64,000 nucleotides of DNA from Lingula anatina (GCF_001039355.2 NW_019773859.1:143852-207851); one strand, 5' to 3'. Counted from the stretch's first letter, positions 12,296 through 25,384 are shown. Notes: a model not told the origin generated them from the sequence alone. Translations and numbers: made by a program.

Positions 12296-13396
12296 CTATG
12301 TTGAATTCAAAGCATTTAATGTCATTCCAGCTATTCCTTCCTTTACCAAGGAGACTTTTGTTTGCCACTGCTTGACACCCTCTTGTAAAAATTTCTCCCA
12401 TGGCTCTGGCTTGGCATCCAGGACATCCCAAGTTACTGGCTTAGGCCTGGCCATTTCCCTGTTGAAGTCCAGCAGGTGCCCCTGGTAATGCTGGGCCTCT
12501 GTTTGTTGTCCATTGTCTCGTAATAAGGAGATTAGAGTCTCAAAACACATCTCTATCCATCTCTGCCACATCCCTCCACAATCTAGAACATAAATGTAAT
12601 AGATATGATATGTAATAGGTTAATTGTTTGGGACCTTCCTCTCTGTTTTTAATTGAAATGACAGTACAGCCTTGTGCTGCTTTACTAAAATACAACATGG
12701 GACAACTAATGACTTAAATATCACAAACACAATAACAACGTGCAGAGATTTGATAGTTATAATTTCTTTGAAAAGTTCATTTAAATATCTGTTATGATTC
12801 AACTAAGCTCCAACATAAGATCCTAGGATTCAATAAAAGTAAAAATTTAATTTAAAAATGGAAGCATCTGATATGTATGTATAACGTGAAAATATATTTT
12901 AAAAATATGTATCAAATATACTCGCTAGCTTAAGGAAAAATATGCTTTAAATAGCACAAAGCATAAAATTTTGACTGTAACATATCTCATGCATATGTAT
13001 TTTCCAAGCTTTCCAGTTATGGCCACTTCCACAAGAGTGAAAATGTATACCTGGTGCACTTACCAACATTATCCACCACATCCTTCAGCAAGTCAATAGC
13101 GATCTCCGGTCTCTGTGTCAACTTACAGAATGTGCCATATGTTGCTTTGGCCATGTAAGCGTAATAGCTGTTATGGGGCTGGCAAAGTTTCAAAATCTCT
13201 AAGCTCATTTTCAGCTTTTCTTCAGCTTCTTCATATCTTAAAAAAAGTAAAATATAAAAATTGCATTTGTCATATGCAAAAGAAACATCTTTATTGTGCT
13301 CCTAACTACACTATTTATTGATAATAAAATGCAACTTACAAAAGATATTTTAAAGGTACACAATGAGTATTTCATATTTTAAAGGTACACAATGAG

Positions 13397-13443
<47 letters not shown>

Positions 13444-16400
13444 GGAAAGCCCTAAAACCCCAAAATATACCATACCCAAAACCATTGACAAAGTTCAGAC
13501 CTATAAAACCCTTTTTGAATTCTTTCTAGTTTTTGTGTCTCATAACACAGATGCAGATTGATGAATTTCACTTGAAATGGTGCAAGTGAAAATAAAGCTA
13601 CAAAATAATAAAATAATAATTTTGTAATTTTCTCAATAGTTTTGGATATGATATAGCTTGGTGATTTGGGGAAATTGTTGAAATTTCTAGGAATTTTTTT
13701 TTTCACTACAGAATGGTCTAATCTGTCAAATGCACATTGTGCCAGTATGCCTTTGAAAAGAAAATTTTTCATTTCACCTTGGACTTCTGAAAATAATGCA
13801 GCACCTTGTTTGTATTCTTTTCCTTTGTGCATCTTGGTTTTATTGAGCAATTGCCTGTGCATCTTTTTTTCTCTTAATTAAAAAAATTACCTGTCCATCT
13901 TGATGTATATCTGTCCCAGCAGGCTGTGACCCTGTGCACTTTTCAGACTGATATCACCGAAGAATGCCACAGTAGTATTGAGATAAGCTTTGGCCTCAGC
14001 CTCTGCCTGGATCAGGGGCCCTACTCTCTCATCCTTCAGTGCATTGACAGCTTTCCATTGTAAACAGGTAGCTGTGGAGAAGAGAAAAACGGAAATTTCA
14101 TTTATATATAATGAATAAATAAGTTTCCTATTTTATATGCCAGTAAGTTTGGTTTTGTGATTGGAATAGTGTACATGTACATGTACATGCAAAGCTTCAC
14201 TGGTGCCCAGACTGTTAGGTACCCCTGTAATCAGTGTCATACTACAAAAGTCAATAGAAAGTATTGCTATGTAGAAACCTTCTTTACTATTAAGGTAGAT
14301 CGGTCGTTACGTAATTTGACGATTTGCGCAATTTCAGCGCATCGTCAATCGTCTCTAACGACACTTCGGTCTGTTTTATCAATTTGAGGGAATAAAACAG
14401 TTATCTATAAGATAAACATACATTATCAACTTGTATGTAACTCTGTATGATCGATACAGATTTTCAACAACGTTTGTCGACTATGATTCCATACGACAAC
14501 TGTAGCACGTTCATAGACTTGCCCTTCAAGAAATCGTCGGAATAGCTCCTTCTCCAATTTGATTTGGCACTAGAAAATGTATGACAGCTAAAGCTCACAA
14601 ATTATGCAGTAGGTGCTATATCATGTAAAGAATAAGTGTTGTAAATTCCAATCAAAGCGGCTGCGTACATTTTGAGGTAGAACGCCCTGAANCAGAGAGG
14701 GGAACTTACCAAGTGTATGCCTGAACAAGGACAGCTTAGGATGGAGACTTGGTATGTTATCCATGGCAATCTGGAGAGCTGTCTGTGCATAGGATAAATA
14801 CAAGTCCTCACTGAAATCCTGGCAGACAATCAGGGCTTTGGCCAGGGCTCTGTAAGCCAGGGCAGCATGAAGGGTCTCCATGCCATAGATTTTCAAAGCC
14901 ACAACCACTGCATCCTAGACAACACAAACATACAGGTATCTCAAATAAGAAAATGTGTAACAGTATCTGATCATGTGATATTTTCAGAAGAGATGATGTT
15001 GGTGAATGGTGCTTAATGTATTACCAACCACCATCAGGCTATTTAAGTAAAGCTACAAAATGTATCTGTATTTCAGAATTAATAAGGTGCTTACTCCAGG
15101 ATATTAATAATATTACAACCTGACAAAAATGATGCACATATGCATGCAGTTTAGTTAAAACTATTTGACCAAGATCTGAATCATAATTATTTTAGCATAT
15201 GTAAATTTTCTATAAAAAATTCTAAGAGTTATCCATACTACCAGCAAGTAATTCATCATTTATATGGCTTAAATTTGTGATATGTCTGAAAGAATAATTG
15301 TAATTACAAGCAGACTTAAATTCTTGTGTATTTCAAAAAATTAATCCTCATTCACCTTGGCTGCATCCACCCCAAATGTATCCTGTCTGCATTCATTGGA
15401 GAAGTAACAATAATGTAGCAAGGCTTTCAAGTATTGGGGGTGATTGGTCCCAAAGAACTCCCTGAAATATGACAAATATGCAAAGATGATTTTAAAAATG
15501 TATAGTTAAAACCTTTTTCATTTGTCATAAATTCTACCTCCAATTAAAGGTCTTCATTATCATTATTATAAAATGGCAATATTCCAGAAAGTTTTTTTAA
15601 AAGCATAACTTCTGCAGTCATTTGTGCATTAGGACATACTTTGCCTGTCTCACAGCTTGTATTGCCAGTTCCTCCGCTTTCTTCAAATTAGCCTTGGCAC
15701 TGTAGGTGAGGACTGATTCACATAACACATTTATTATTGTATGGTGGTTGGAAGGTTCTACCTCCTGATAAGAGGAAAAAAGATTTTTCAATCCAAATAT
15801 TGAAACTGACATATTCTAGTGAAAATGGTATATATATATATAAGTATAATATACATGCAAAAAATAGTTGATAAATAAACTGCACAATTATGCAAGCTTC
15901 CACACAGAATTTTATACAAAGATCATTCAAATTGTGTGCCTGCTGAAATTACTTATAAATAAATCCATCCGTTGATTATGGGCAGGGGAAAATTTTGATT
16001 TAAAACTAATGTTTCCTTACCATCATAGCTTTCTGTATCCACATGTAAGCCGGCCCAATACTACCAATCTCTCTTAGCATAATACTATTTTGAAGAAACT
16101 GCTCTCCTTGGTCCAAGATGTCCTTTCCAAATGCCACCATCTCAATGTTGTTACTTGCCCTCATGGCAGCATAATATGCATTGTCAGCCCTGTTAAAGTC
16201 ATAGTTATTGTTGCAGAGTGTCATCAGCAAAACACTGGCGTCATACTCAGATTTCCAGCTCTCAATTCCAGGGTACTTGGATAAATACTGCTGAAATGAA
16301 ACTAGGATCTTCTCTGCTTCAGGAAAGTAACCAAATTCTTGGAGAAAGTATACAAGGTTAAAGCAGATCTTGGTCATTAACATGATGGAATCGTGGGTAT

Positions 16401-18492
16401 TAGGATTTTCTATGGTCTCCACGAGCAATGCATAAACCCCTACAAATTCCTTGGCAATGTCTATGTAGTGGGATTTCTTCAGCTGGTCAAAATACTTCAT
16501 GTAAAGATGATGGCAATCACGATCAAACAGAAAATCTTGGGCTGCTTGACTCATCAGCAGTGACCCACAAGGTAACTGATGTCTAGAATGAAGAGCATAG
16601 GCGACTTCCAGCTGCTGCATTTTACGGAAAACTTCCTCTTCATCAGCCAGTTGCATTTTGTCTGCCATGAGAGGTGATTCTTCCAGGCGCCTGGCATGTT
16701 CAACTGGGTATTCAAGTAGGCTGGTGTAGTTTTCTGGTGCTTTAAGCTCAAATGATCCTGCAGGCACAGATGTGGCTCTTAGAATGGGTGTTTTCTCTTC
16801 ACTATGAGATGGCTTTTCAGACTGTCTGCTCTCCAATTCACCTTTCTCTTCAGCAGGACTCTCATCAACATTGAATGTTACAGTGCCACGCCCACTTACA
16901 ACACTTGGGATCTCTGGGGATATGTTAGGCAAGGGGGAGTATTTTGGAAATTTCAGCAGATCCACTCTCTGGTCAGTTTCACTTATGTTACCCCTTGGAG
17001 ATGTTTTGGGTTTGATGATTGTGTTGTCCAAGAACTCCACTAACATGTGGTATGTTTTCCTAGTGGCTGCATCAGCTTTGGCATTGACCAGAGCATACCT
17101 GAAGTGTTTATACCAGTCCGATCCTTTCTCTTTTGTCGACAGTACATCAAGAAGGAGCCTGGCTTTGTCTTGATGTGTTGTTCCACTTTCAATTTCATTT
17201 ACATCCTTCATGTCGATTACATTTTGCTCTTGGAGATGCTCTAACACATGTTCTACTTTCAAGTCCTGTACAATAGCTATTCTGTTCACTCTAAGCCTGG
17301 CCTTGTTCTGGACATCAATGGAGCCCATGTTTGGCACAATAATTGCTCTGTTTAAAAAGGAAAAAATATACTTTGGGTCAATAAATAATGCTCCAAAGTG
17401 TTAATTTGAATATCTCAAAACATTCCAATATATTCCCCTAAAATATGATTTAATACCACTGCACTGAATTGCATACTGATGTGACATACATCTATGATTT
17501 TTAAAATATGCAAGGCCAAAATATAAATGAAATTGTGGTCTCTTGGGAGATGAACCTCCTCAAGACAGTTGCAGCCTAAATCCAAATGATCATGACACTT
17601 TAATAAAAATGATGCCAAGTACAATACCACTTATGTCACATATACTGTGGGAACATTTTGAACTAGTTGTGTTGGAAAAGATAGATGGCAGGGTTCACAA
17701 TTATGATGTCACAACAATGGGTTGTTTAAAACCAAAAAGAATGTATATCCTGGTGGGAGTATCACTGATCACAAATAACAGGAACATGTCTCAGTAAACT
17801 TGAAAAATGTTTCTGCTTGATGTTGTGATGTGCATTATTAAAAAAAACTAAGACCATTAGTCTATGCAAGTGAGCATTAGACCAAATAATTCCCTTTCTA
17901 TAAAATTGTGGGCCAAACACTAAAAAATTCATTCTGCCATGCACTTTTGGACTAAGATTTTTGTAAATGTGCAAAAATGTCCATCAGCTTGGTTGTTGGA
18001 TATACATGAAAATTCTCAAACACAAGCCTAAAATTTTCCATACCGTTAGCTTAGTGCACCTAGCAGTCAGTGAGTGTGAACAACTACTCACGTCAGTCTG
18101 ATGAAGGCCTTCGACCAGGTTGGCCATAAGCTAATGATACAGAAAATTTTAGGCTTGTGTTTGAGAAGATTTTTGTAATTTAAGAGCCACAAGCATATGC
18201 CTCTTTTATCCTCCCCAAATGCATAGAGGTTATCGTCATGAAAATAAAAGCACCCTTTCATTACCCTACTTGTGGCATCAGATTTAGGATATGTTTATCA
18301 TCACTCAGTGTCATAGAGTGCAATAAACTGTCAATTATCAAATTTGATCATGTTCATAAACATTCATAATCAATTATTAATTGTGAAATATACACAAAAG
18401 ATTTGAAAATTCTGATGTTAAGAATTTGAGATGGCAGGAAATTTGTTTTACCTAGGGCTTGTAACATAATATTTCTGTTCAAGCTTGGCCAT
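12296..18492 (-). CDS. CARD plus APPBP2-like TPR protein
   Basis: Eight coding exons: 18492-18452, 17347-16021, 15764-15640, 15461-15356, 14914-14710, 14071-13891, 13236-13064 and 12582-12296. They sum to 2,445 bases, an in-frame 814-residue protein. The start MAKLEQKYYVTSP is split from the large exon by an intron; that exon's first base completes an Arg codon. Residues about 28-115 read as a caspase recruitment domain (EHVLEHLQEQNVI, EIESGTTHQDKARLLLDVL, then W-Y-K-H-F). About 115-230 is a Ser/Pro/Glu-rich linker. About 235 to the end resembles the helical TPR region of vertebrate APPBP2, for example FFGTNHPQYLKALLHY and KIYGMETLHAALAYRALAKA. APPBP2 is a microtubule-associated protein and a CUL2 ubiquitin ligase substrate receptor. 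A CARD normally recruits other CARD proteins in innate immune or death signalling. The role here is inferred to be an adaptor; the partner is unknown. The gene is head-to-head with ClpP. Confidence 0.85.
13348..13440. repeat. Tandem 28-base unit followed by (AT)n
   Basis: Two copies of a unit containing AAAGGTACACAATGAGTATT lie back to back and run into about 38 bases of alternating AT (13403-13440). This lies in the intron between exons 13891-14071 and 13064-13236 of the CARD gene. Confidence 0.9.
18013..18167. mobile_element. 155-base hairpin element
   Basis: Inverted arms of about 41 bases (outermost TTCTCAAACACAAGCC, at 18013-18055 and 18125-18167) surround a short centre. No clear target duplication was seen. 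It lies in intron 1 of the CARD gene coding region and is probably a non-autonomous DNA element. Confidence 0.7.
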
Positions 18493-18740
18493 AACTGAAA
18501 CAAAACCAAAATAAAAATAGGTGAGCATGCATAAATGTCCAAAAAAAGGCAAAGTAAAAATAAAATAGAAGTAAAATGACATAAATAAAACAGAAAATAG
18601 TGAAAACAACTTTAGGCACAAGGCTGTACTACCGCTACATTGATGTGGCCCAGCATTAAATTTTATTTTAAACCATATTTCCAATGACCACAGAACTAAA
18701 CTAAGAACCAATGACTTGTGCGTCTAGATATCAATTTATC

Positions 18741-19065
18741 CTGGCACATATGCACAACGGTGGACTAGTATGGTATCACAACGGTCGTTTTGACATTTTG
18801 TGGTAGCAAAATTACATGTACATCGAGAGCACGAGTACAGACGTGGAAGATATATTTATCAAAATAAGCCAAATTTTGAATTTTACTAGTAGTGACGTGT
18901 ATGTTAAAGTTTGTTTTATATAAAGAACAGTAAAGCACAGCTCTGATAATAAATACTACCGCAAAACATACGGCAGGTGTATGTTCCTTTTGCATAGCAA
19001 CAAGCCAGAGCCGACCGGGCACTTGTAAACATATTGTAAATCTTGACAAATCCCGGGTACAATAA
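18741..19065 (-). repeat. Dispersed repeat family R1, intact copy
   Basis: About 320 bases match, in reverse orientation, the two halves at 25890-25998 and 27996-28190. The copy lies in the 5' UTR intron inferred for the CARD gene, close to the divergent promoter. No coding capacity was seen. Confidence 0.8.
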
Positions 19066-19126
19066 GCATATGATAACAAATTAATTTCTAAACATTCATA
19101 TGGCTATTTTTAACATCGCACATACC

Positions 19127-19286
19127 TTGTTTTTCGAGTAAATACGTGTTATAGTGAGAATTATATAAAAACTTAAGTGATGTTACATTATCTCAACCTC
19201 GCTGTCTACCATTTGTAAACTACCCAGAAATCCATACCACGCATGCGTATTTCAGCAGGAAGTCTTAGTTGTTAATCGGCTGCAAA
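19127..19286. promoter_or_regulatory. Probable bidirectional promoter of the CARD gene and clpP
   Basis: The CARD start-codon exon (18452-18494) has a 3' splice site two bases before its ATG, so a 5' UTR exon must lie upstream. A good minus-strand donor (AAG then gtatgt) ends such an exon at 19126. The proposed ClpP ATG is at 19287, leaving at most about 160 bases between the two units. ACGCATGCGT at about 19239-19248 is a palindrome close to the NRF-1 type GCGCATGCGC site found at many nuclear genes for mitochondrial proteins. Transcription starts themselves cannot be seen. Confidence 0.5.
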
Positions 19287-19650
19287 ATGCGACATTTCAA
19301 GGTGTGTAGAAAATGAAAATAGTCTAGACTAAATAGGTCTCATCTGATATCGTTAAACATTTGCATGTAGATATTAGGACTATAAACTCACTTGAGGGCA
19401 ACGTTGTGAGAATGAGAATGCAGTGATGATTTGCATTACCACATGGTTCTTACAATGCAGTCTGCGTGTGTGTGTGTTGTGGGGGGGGGGTTTAAGCTAG
19501 TTTAGACTAATATTTTGTTGCCCTGTTTTACTGAATTTCAAATGATATCCAAGATACTTGTCACTGACCATAAAATTAGTGTTGAGTGTTAACTCATTCT
19601 TGTGACAAACTTTGTTATACCATATTGTTTTCAATTTGGTATTTTTGCAG

Positions 19651-19684
<34 letters not shown>

Positions 19685-22600
19685 NNNNNNNNNNNNNNNN
19701 NNNNNNNNNNNNNNNNNNNNNNNNNNNNNNNNNNNNNNNNNNNNNNNNNNNNNNNNNNNNNNNNNNNNNNNNNNNNNNNNNNNNNNNNNNNNNNNNNNNN
19801 NNNNNNNNNNNNNNNNNNNNNNNNNNNNNNNNNNNNNNNNNNNNNNNNNNNNNNNNNNNNNNNNNNNNNNNNNNNNNNNNNTTTTTTTTCAATTTTGTTT
19901 TTTTTCGGCCCCCCCCCCCCCCCCCCCCAAGTCTCAAGTCTGATTTTTATAGTTTTTATTTATTTATTTATTGAATTGCATAACATACTTCCTTTGTTTT
20001 AAGGACTGGGATGTTAGAAAGATATTTAATTTTGGGATTTGCTCATTAAACAGTTTTTGGAAAAAAAACATTGCTTTAAATCTTGTGTAAGTTTAAGAAA
20101 AGGCATGTAACTAAATAGATCAGAATAAGAACCTCTAACCTCTGAGGTAAAAAATTGGGGCATTTTTTTTTCAAAAGACCTGGAGATTTGGTTAAAAAAA
20201 TCTTTGAAATAAGAGCGTTCTTATTCTGCATATATTGTCAAAGGTGGCATATTTTACATGTACCTTCACTGGTTCTAAAAAAAGCACAGTATTATTTCAG
20301 ATACTGAAAATGAGCATTTCCCTGCATCCAATTTATTTAATAATGCATCTTTTTGCTTATTTTAAACAATAAAAATCCCTTCGAAATTGTGAAATAGTGG
20401 CATTTAAATTTCTCGTTGCTATGTATGAGCATAGGCAACTGATATCTTCTATCATCAATTTAAGATAGCAATGGGTGTAACCCGTGTTAGGCGTAATTTC
20501 ATCCCTGAACAAGATTTTATCACAAAAATGGGCATACTCAAACACAAGTGTATAGGCTTCCATTCTTTTCTATCATTTTGGTTTAAATGATTTTGTTATA
20601 GAGTTATGAGCCATTAATTTCATTTAACAAAGGTGTTATTTTGCTTTATCAATGATAGAATCTGTACTTAGACTAAGATAAATCGCTGGCAGGGTTTTGG
20701 AGTACCAAATGGTGTCATTTAATTAGTGTTAAAATGGTGTTTGTGGGTGCTCAGGTAAAGGAGAAGTTTGAGAAAGTGATTTTTCCGTTTACGGTAAATA
20801 CCCTAAAATTGCAATCATGGTGCACCCGTTAGATGATATGTGTATAAATGTTAATTTATTTAGTCATTGAACAGTGAAGATTTATCTGTTAACCAAAAGA
20901 ATATATGTAAGGGTTTTCTGGCAAACACTTACAGTATCCTTAATACAAATGGGTGTAATGCAAGACGGTGAGATAAGCTAAATTTTTACTTCCTTAGTGA
21001 AAATTTTGCAGATGAAAGGTTCTCAAACCTTTTGCTGAAGCCTGTTATGTTGTTTCTTACATCACCAACATTGTTATTTACTCAGATTTTTTCTTTCAAT
21101 TTTTTCGAATATTTTTGATAGAAATATTTTCGTAGAAAAAATTGAAATACTTTATTTATTAGTGAAGAATGATCAGAGGAATGATCAATACACTTAAAAA
21201 AAAACTTTAAAAAGAATTCTATTCTTCTTCTTTATGTGCCATCACCAATTCGGTGTATTTGACCAAAGGGTCCTGTTTCTTGCCCATGACCAAAGGTGTC
21301 TTGTTGGTAATTCAAAATTGTCAAGGAAGGTCTTTCGTTGTCTGCCTGATGCACTTTTGCCAGGTATTTTACCACTAAGGCTAAGATTTTCCAATCCTTT
21401 TTTCTGATGGAATGACCCAAGAACTTCAGTTGTCTATCCCTGACAGTGTTGAGGAGATGTCCTTTTTGTTCAGTCTGTTTAAGGATCTCTTCATTGGTAA
21501 CATGATCAATGTAGGAGATTCGGAGCATTTGCCTATAGAACCACATTTCAGCTGCTTAAGTGTTACGTTGAGTCTCTGCTGTCAAAGTCCCAAGACTTGC
21601 AGCCATACAGAAGACTAGATCAGACACAGGTTTTGAGGAGGCGGATTTTTATCTTGAAAGACAGCCCACAATCCATGAAGATTGCACTGAGACAGGTGAA
21701 TGCATTTTTCGCTTGGCCAATTCTTCTTTGGATTTCTAGCAACAGGCATTGGATGTCACAAGAGCTCCAAGATAGTTGAATGAGGAGACCTGGTCGATGG
21801 GAGTGTTCCCGTGAAGCAATCTGCAAAGTGGTGTGACCTTTGACTTTGAAACCACCATGGTTTTTGTTTTCTTGCTGTTGACATGTAGTCCAAGCTTTGC
21901 ACTGGAGAAAACAGCAGCATCAAAAATATTTTGGAGATCCTCACTCGACGTAGCTAGAAGAACTGTGTCATCAGCATAGCGAAGATTGTTTATCCTGACA
22001 CCATTGACAGACTCCTTCTGAACAATCCTCCAGATGTCTCAAGATCATTTCGGAGTATAAGTTAAAAAATTCTATTAATAATTGATAAATTGAACTTTTC
22101 TTTCAGTCTTTTGGACAAACCCTGACAAGATGCCATGGCCATTTCACCAGTAGATGTAGCATGAGCTATATCCCTATAGTAATAGAACAGTCAGGCAGAG
22201 GAGAAAAGGCCTACGATATTTTCTCAAGGTTGCTGAAGGATAGAATTATATGCGTCATGGGCCCTGTAGGTATAATTTTATGTTTGAAATATTATTGATA
22301 AAATATAAATAGAATTAATTTGAAAAGCAACCTACATGTACCTTAGAATTGATAGATTGAATTACATGTTTTAATTGTAAGATTTGATTAAATTGCAATG
22401 GTTAAAGGGATAATAACTGTTCATTTGGCTAAAAAATTAATTTTCCTGAAGTAAACAACAATTTTCCCATACTTACCAATGGTTAATGAATCCATTTTTA
22501 CATTCAAAGTTAGTCCCTGGTTTTTTACTAAAAAGTTTGTTCTTAAGAGATTATTAGAGTATAGCCATCTGTGGAGGTCATGTTGTCCAATGACAAGCTC

Positions 22601-25201
22601 GGATATCAGAATAGAAGCTATAACTGCAGTTTTGTGGTAAAACAGAATATATTATATTTCTGTAAGTTGTTTACAATGTTTTTATTGTGAAATGTAGATC
22701 TCATATGAAGAGTTATTATCCCTTTAACAATCAAAAATGGATGTGTGGAGAGAAATGTTACACAGTGAGAGAGTTGTTAAATTGCAATGTTATTAAAAGT
22801 GAACATTTAATTCATTCCTATTCTGTTGTTGTTGTTTCAGATTCATGATGGAGTTGCTAGTATAGTTGTAGCACAGTTATTATACCTACAGTCAGAAAGC
22901 AGGAAAAAGCCAGTCCATATGTATATAAATAGTCCAGGTAAAATTATGTATTTAAACATTTTTGTTCAATGGAATTCAGATAAATAAGTGATTTACAATA
23001 TGTCCGATGTTAGGACAGCATAGTGTTTGTTTTAGAAAAATAACTAATGATTAAATTAATTTGAAAATCAGCTGTACAATATATCACTAATGAGAATTAA
23101 TGATAAAGATCATTTGAAAAAATTGACTGTGTACGAATAATTAATAACTAATGAGAATTGAGTTCCTTTGGCAGAGTTCAGCATTCTCTGAGTGGTTTTC
23201 TATATATTTTCTGAATTTTTTGGGCTTGTTATTCATAACTATTTATCTATTTATTTATTTATTTATTCTGATAATTTTGACCCAGTATTTAAAGTAGATG
23301 CCTGGGGCTGGACTCTCAGAGGCAAGACTTTTGTGTGCTGTGACATTTCATGTTTAAACTGATAGGTTTTCTGTATGTATGTCAGCTTTGGCTGCGTTTC
23401 TTTTTCATATGCAGATAAATAATTCTTTGACTTAGTGATATACAGGAAACTTTCTTTAAAAAATATGTTATCCTGTATAGTTTGCATAATACTATTGGAT
23501 GTCTATTTGTGCCAGTCTTGCTGTCTAGTTAGTTTCCCATTTTAACTAGCAAATGATAATTTATTAATTGTTTTAACACAGGTGGAGCTGTTACATCTGG
23601 ATTAGCAATATATGACACAATGCAGTACATAGAGCCTCCTATAGCCACCTGGTGTGTAGGACAGGCCTGCAGTGCAGCATCCTTATTACTCTGTGCTGGA
23701 ACGGCTGGCATGAGACACGCATTGCCAAATTCAAGAATCATGATACATCAGCCACATGGTTCAGCACTGGTAAGGTTGACTGCAGATTTAGAAACATTGT
23801 GATGGGAGACCAATGTGAATTGCCAGTCAAGAAGTAGGAATGAGGCTTTTAAGGTTCTTGAATGGCTCTTACCACGACATTAATCTCCCTGTAATTCCTT
23901 AAGATACCTATATTTTGCTGATAGCATTTAATTTTCAGTTATTATTTATTATTTAAATGCTGATAGTGAATACTCTTTCATTGTTAGATATTTTTCTTTG
24001 TACTCTTTCAGGGGCAAGCTACAGACATACAGATTCAGGCTAGAGAAATAATAAAGATCAAGTCTCAGCTAAACAACATATATGCCAGGCACACAAATTT
24101 AAAACTTGAAGAGCTAGGTCAGTTGTTCATTTGGATATGCTCTTCCTCTTTCTAATATTTTATTTTTAATGTACAGACACAGAAGTGGCTGAACATATTA
24201 CAATTACCTATGTCCATCCAGGTCTCTGGAGCTTGAGCCAGAGCAGTGCACATTTCGTGTAGCAGCAACAAATAAGTAGTAATTTTGCCCTTTTGTTTTA
24301 AACTCACAGTGATTATTTATTTTTTTAAAGTGCAGGTTTATAAGTAGTTCCAAACTATCCTTTGCTTCATGAAAAATCTAAAGTCATTGTCTGGGCTCAA
24401 ATCTCTTAGCCCACCAAGAATAAGCTGGCTGTAAAATATTTCAGCTGATAGCCAGTTAAGCTAGCCAGGCTAAATATAGACATAGACATAAAAAATTCAG
24501 TACTAATTGAGAATATATCCAACAACATTTTCACAAGAACATACCATCACCAATATATTTTAGGCCTTGTGGACTCTGTATCATTCAAATGGCAACTCTG
24601 CATGAGTTAACCAGCAGGGCTTACTGAAGTGCAAAAAATGCTAATACATTTGAAATTGGACATAATCAGATTCTTCCTTGAATATAAAAAAGGGGAAAAT
24701 TCTTTCAAGGAGTTTAACATTTAAAATTTCAACATAATAAGTTGTCAGTACATTTGTCAGCTTTAGCTGGCTTTTTGTGAGATGAATCTGAAAAACTTTG
24801 TACATACGTTTTTAAATCATGCATTTCTCATAATTCAAAAGGTATACTGTTTTCTAAGTTTATCCCTTAAAATATTACTGGTGACATTTTATTCTAATAC
24901 AAAAATGTATTGTTAACAATATTATAAAAACTATAATATGACAGTTTGTTACAAACATTGGTACAAATATTTGACTTAAGCCAACTTTATTAATATCATT
25001 TCAGCAAACTTTATTGATATCACCTCATTTTGTCCAACATTTATATGAGAATTTATTTGATGTTGATTTGCAGAACCTTTGGTGGAAAGGGACACGTATA
25101 TGAGTCCTTCAGAAGCTAAACAATATGGCCTTATTGATTCGGTTCTGGAACATCCTCCATTTCCAGGGGAAGAGGAGACAGAAACACCAGAGCAAACCTA
25201 G
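19287..25201 (+). CDS. clpP: Mitochondrial ATP-dependent Clp protease proteolytic subunit ClpP
   Basis: Exons 19287-19301 (tentative), 22107-22265, 22841-22937, 23582-23769, 24012-24117 and 25074-25201 give 230 residues, somewhat shorter than human CLPP. ClpP is the serine peptidase that forms a double heptameric barrel in the mitochondrial matrix and works with the unfoldase ClpX. The triad is Ser121 (GQACSAAS), His146 (MIHQP) and Asp195 (ERDTYMSP). The sequence from [20 protein letters not shown] onward aligns with the family without gaps in the core. Where most relatives have Ser-Met-Gly this protein has Ser-Ala-Ala. Exon 2 must end at 22265, using donor GTAGGT, to keep the frame. The residues before IPIVIEQ form a short basic and hydroxylated stretch suited to mitochondrial import. 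The first exon (M-R-H-F-K) is the least certain part. Intron 1 contains the assembly gap, a LINE fragment and a dispersed repeat. Confidence 0.93.
19685..19881. other. Assembly gap (197 N)
   Basis: The run of N is bordered by a long C run on the left (from about 19651) and by T and C runs on the right. Sequencing failure at a homopolymer is the likely cause. The gap lies in intron 1 of clpP, so a missed first exon could be hidden here. Confidence 1.
20297..20905 (+). repeat. Dispersed repeat family R2, copy 1
   Basis: This segment matches 39437-40075 in the same orientation, clearly diverged. Shared landmarks include CGTTGCTATGTATGAGCATA and CCCTGAACAAGATTTTATCA. No coding capacity was recognised. 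It lies in clpP intron 1. Confidence 0.8.
21228..22075 (-). mobile_element. Degenerate LINE (non-LTR retrotransposon) 3' fragment
   Basis: Minus-strand reading gives reverse transcriptase remnants. The catalytic box appears as [13 protein letters not shown], followed by [19 protein letters not shown], then by the C-terminal region with [20 protein letters not shown] and a final RIGDGT. The frame is broken several times and the 5' part is missing. This is typical of a 5'-truncated CR1/jockey/RTE-like insertion. It sits just before clpP exon 2. Confidence 0.85.
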
Positions 25202-25378
25202 CACACTGATTATTATAATACTGACTCACCTTGCATTACAAATTGATATATGCATTCTATGGTGTCATTTTATGATAATGCTAAGGGAACAGAACTCTTG
25301 TCTGTGGCAAAATCTTGCTTTGTGTCTTTTCTTTGTAAAGGGAAGACATCACAATTTATCAGTGACATATTTCTCTTG

Positions 25379-25384
25379 AATAAA
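25379..25384 (+). terminator. Candidate clpP poly(A) signal
   Basis: AATAAA lies about 180 bases after the clpP stop codon, in a T-rich 3' flank. It is the first canonical hexamer found there. Confidence 0.5.

Noticed and set aside
16871-17244. Several plus-strand frames of 64-100 codons opposite the CARD exon
   Set aside because: They are antisense shadows of the 1,327-base coding exon.
19497-20002. Long frames on both strands of proline or glycine plus unknown residues
   Set aside because: They consist of C and G homopolymers and the 197-N gap.
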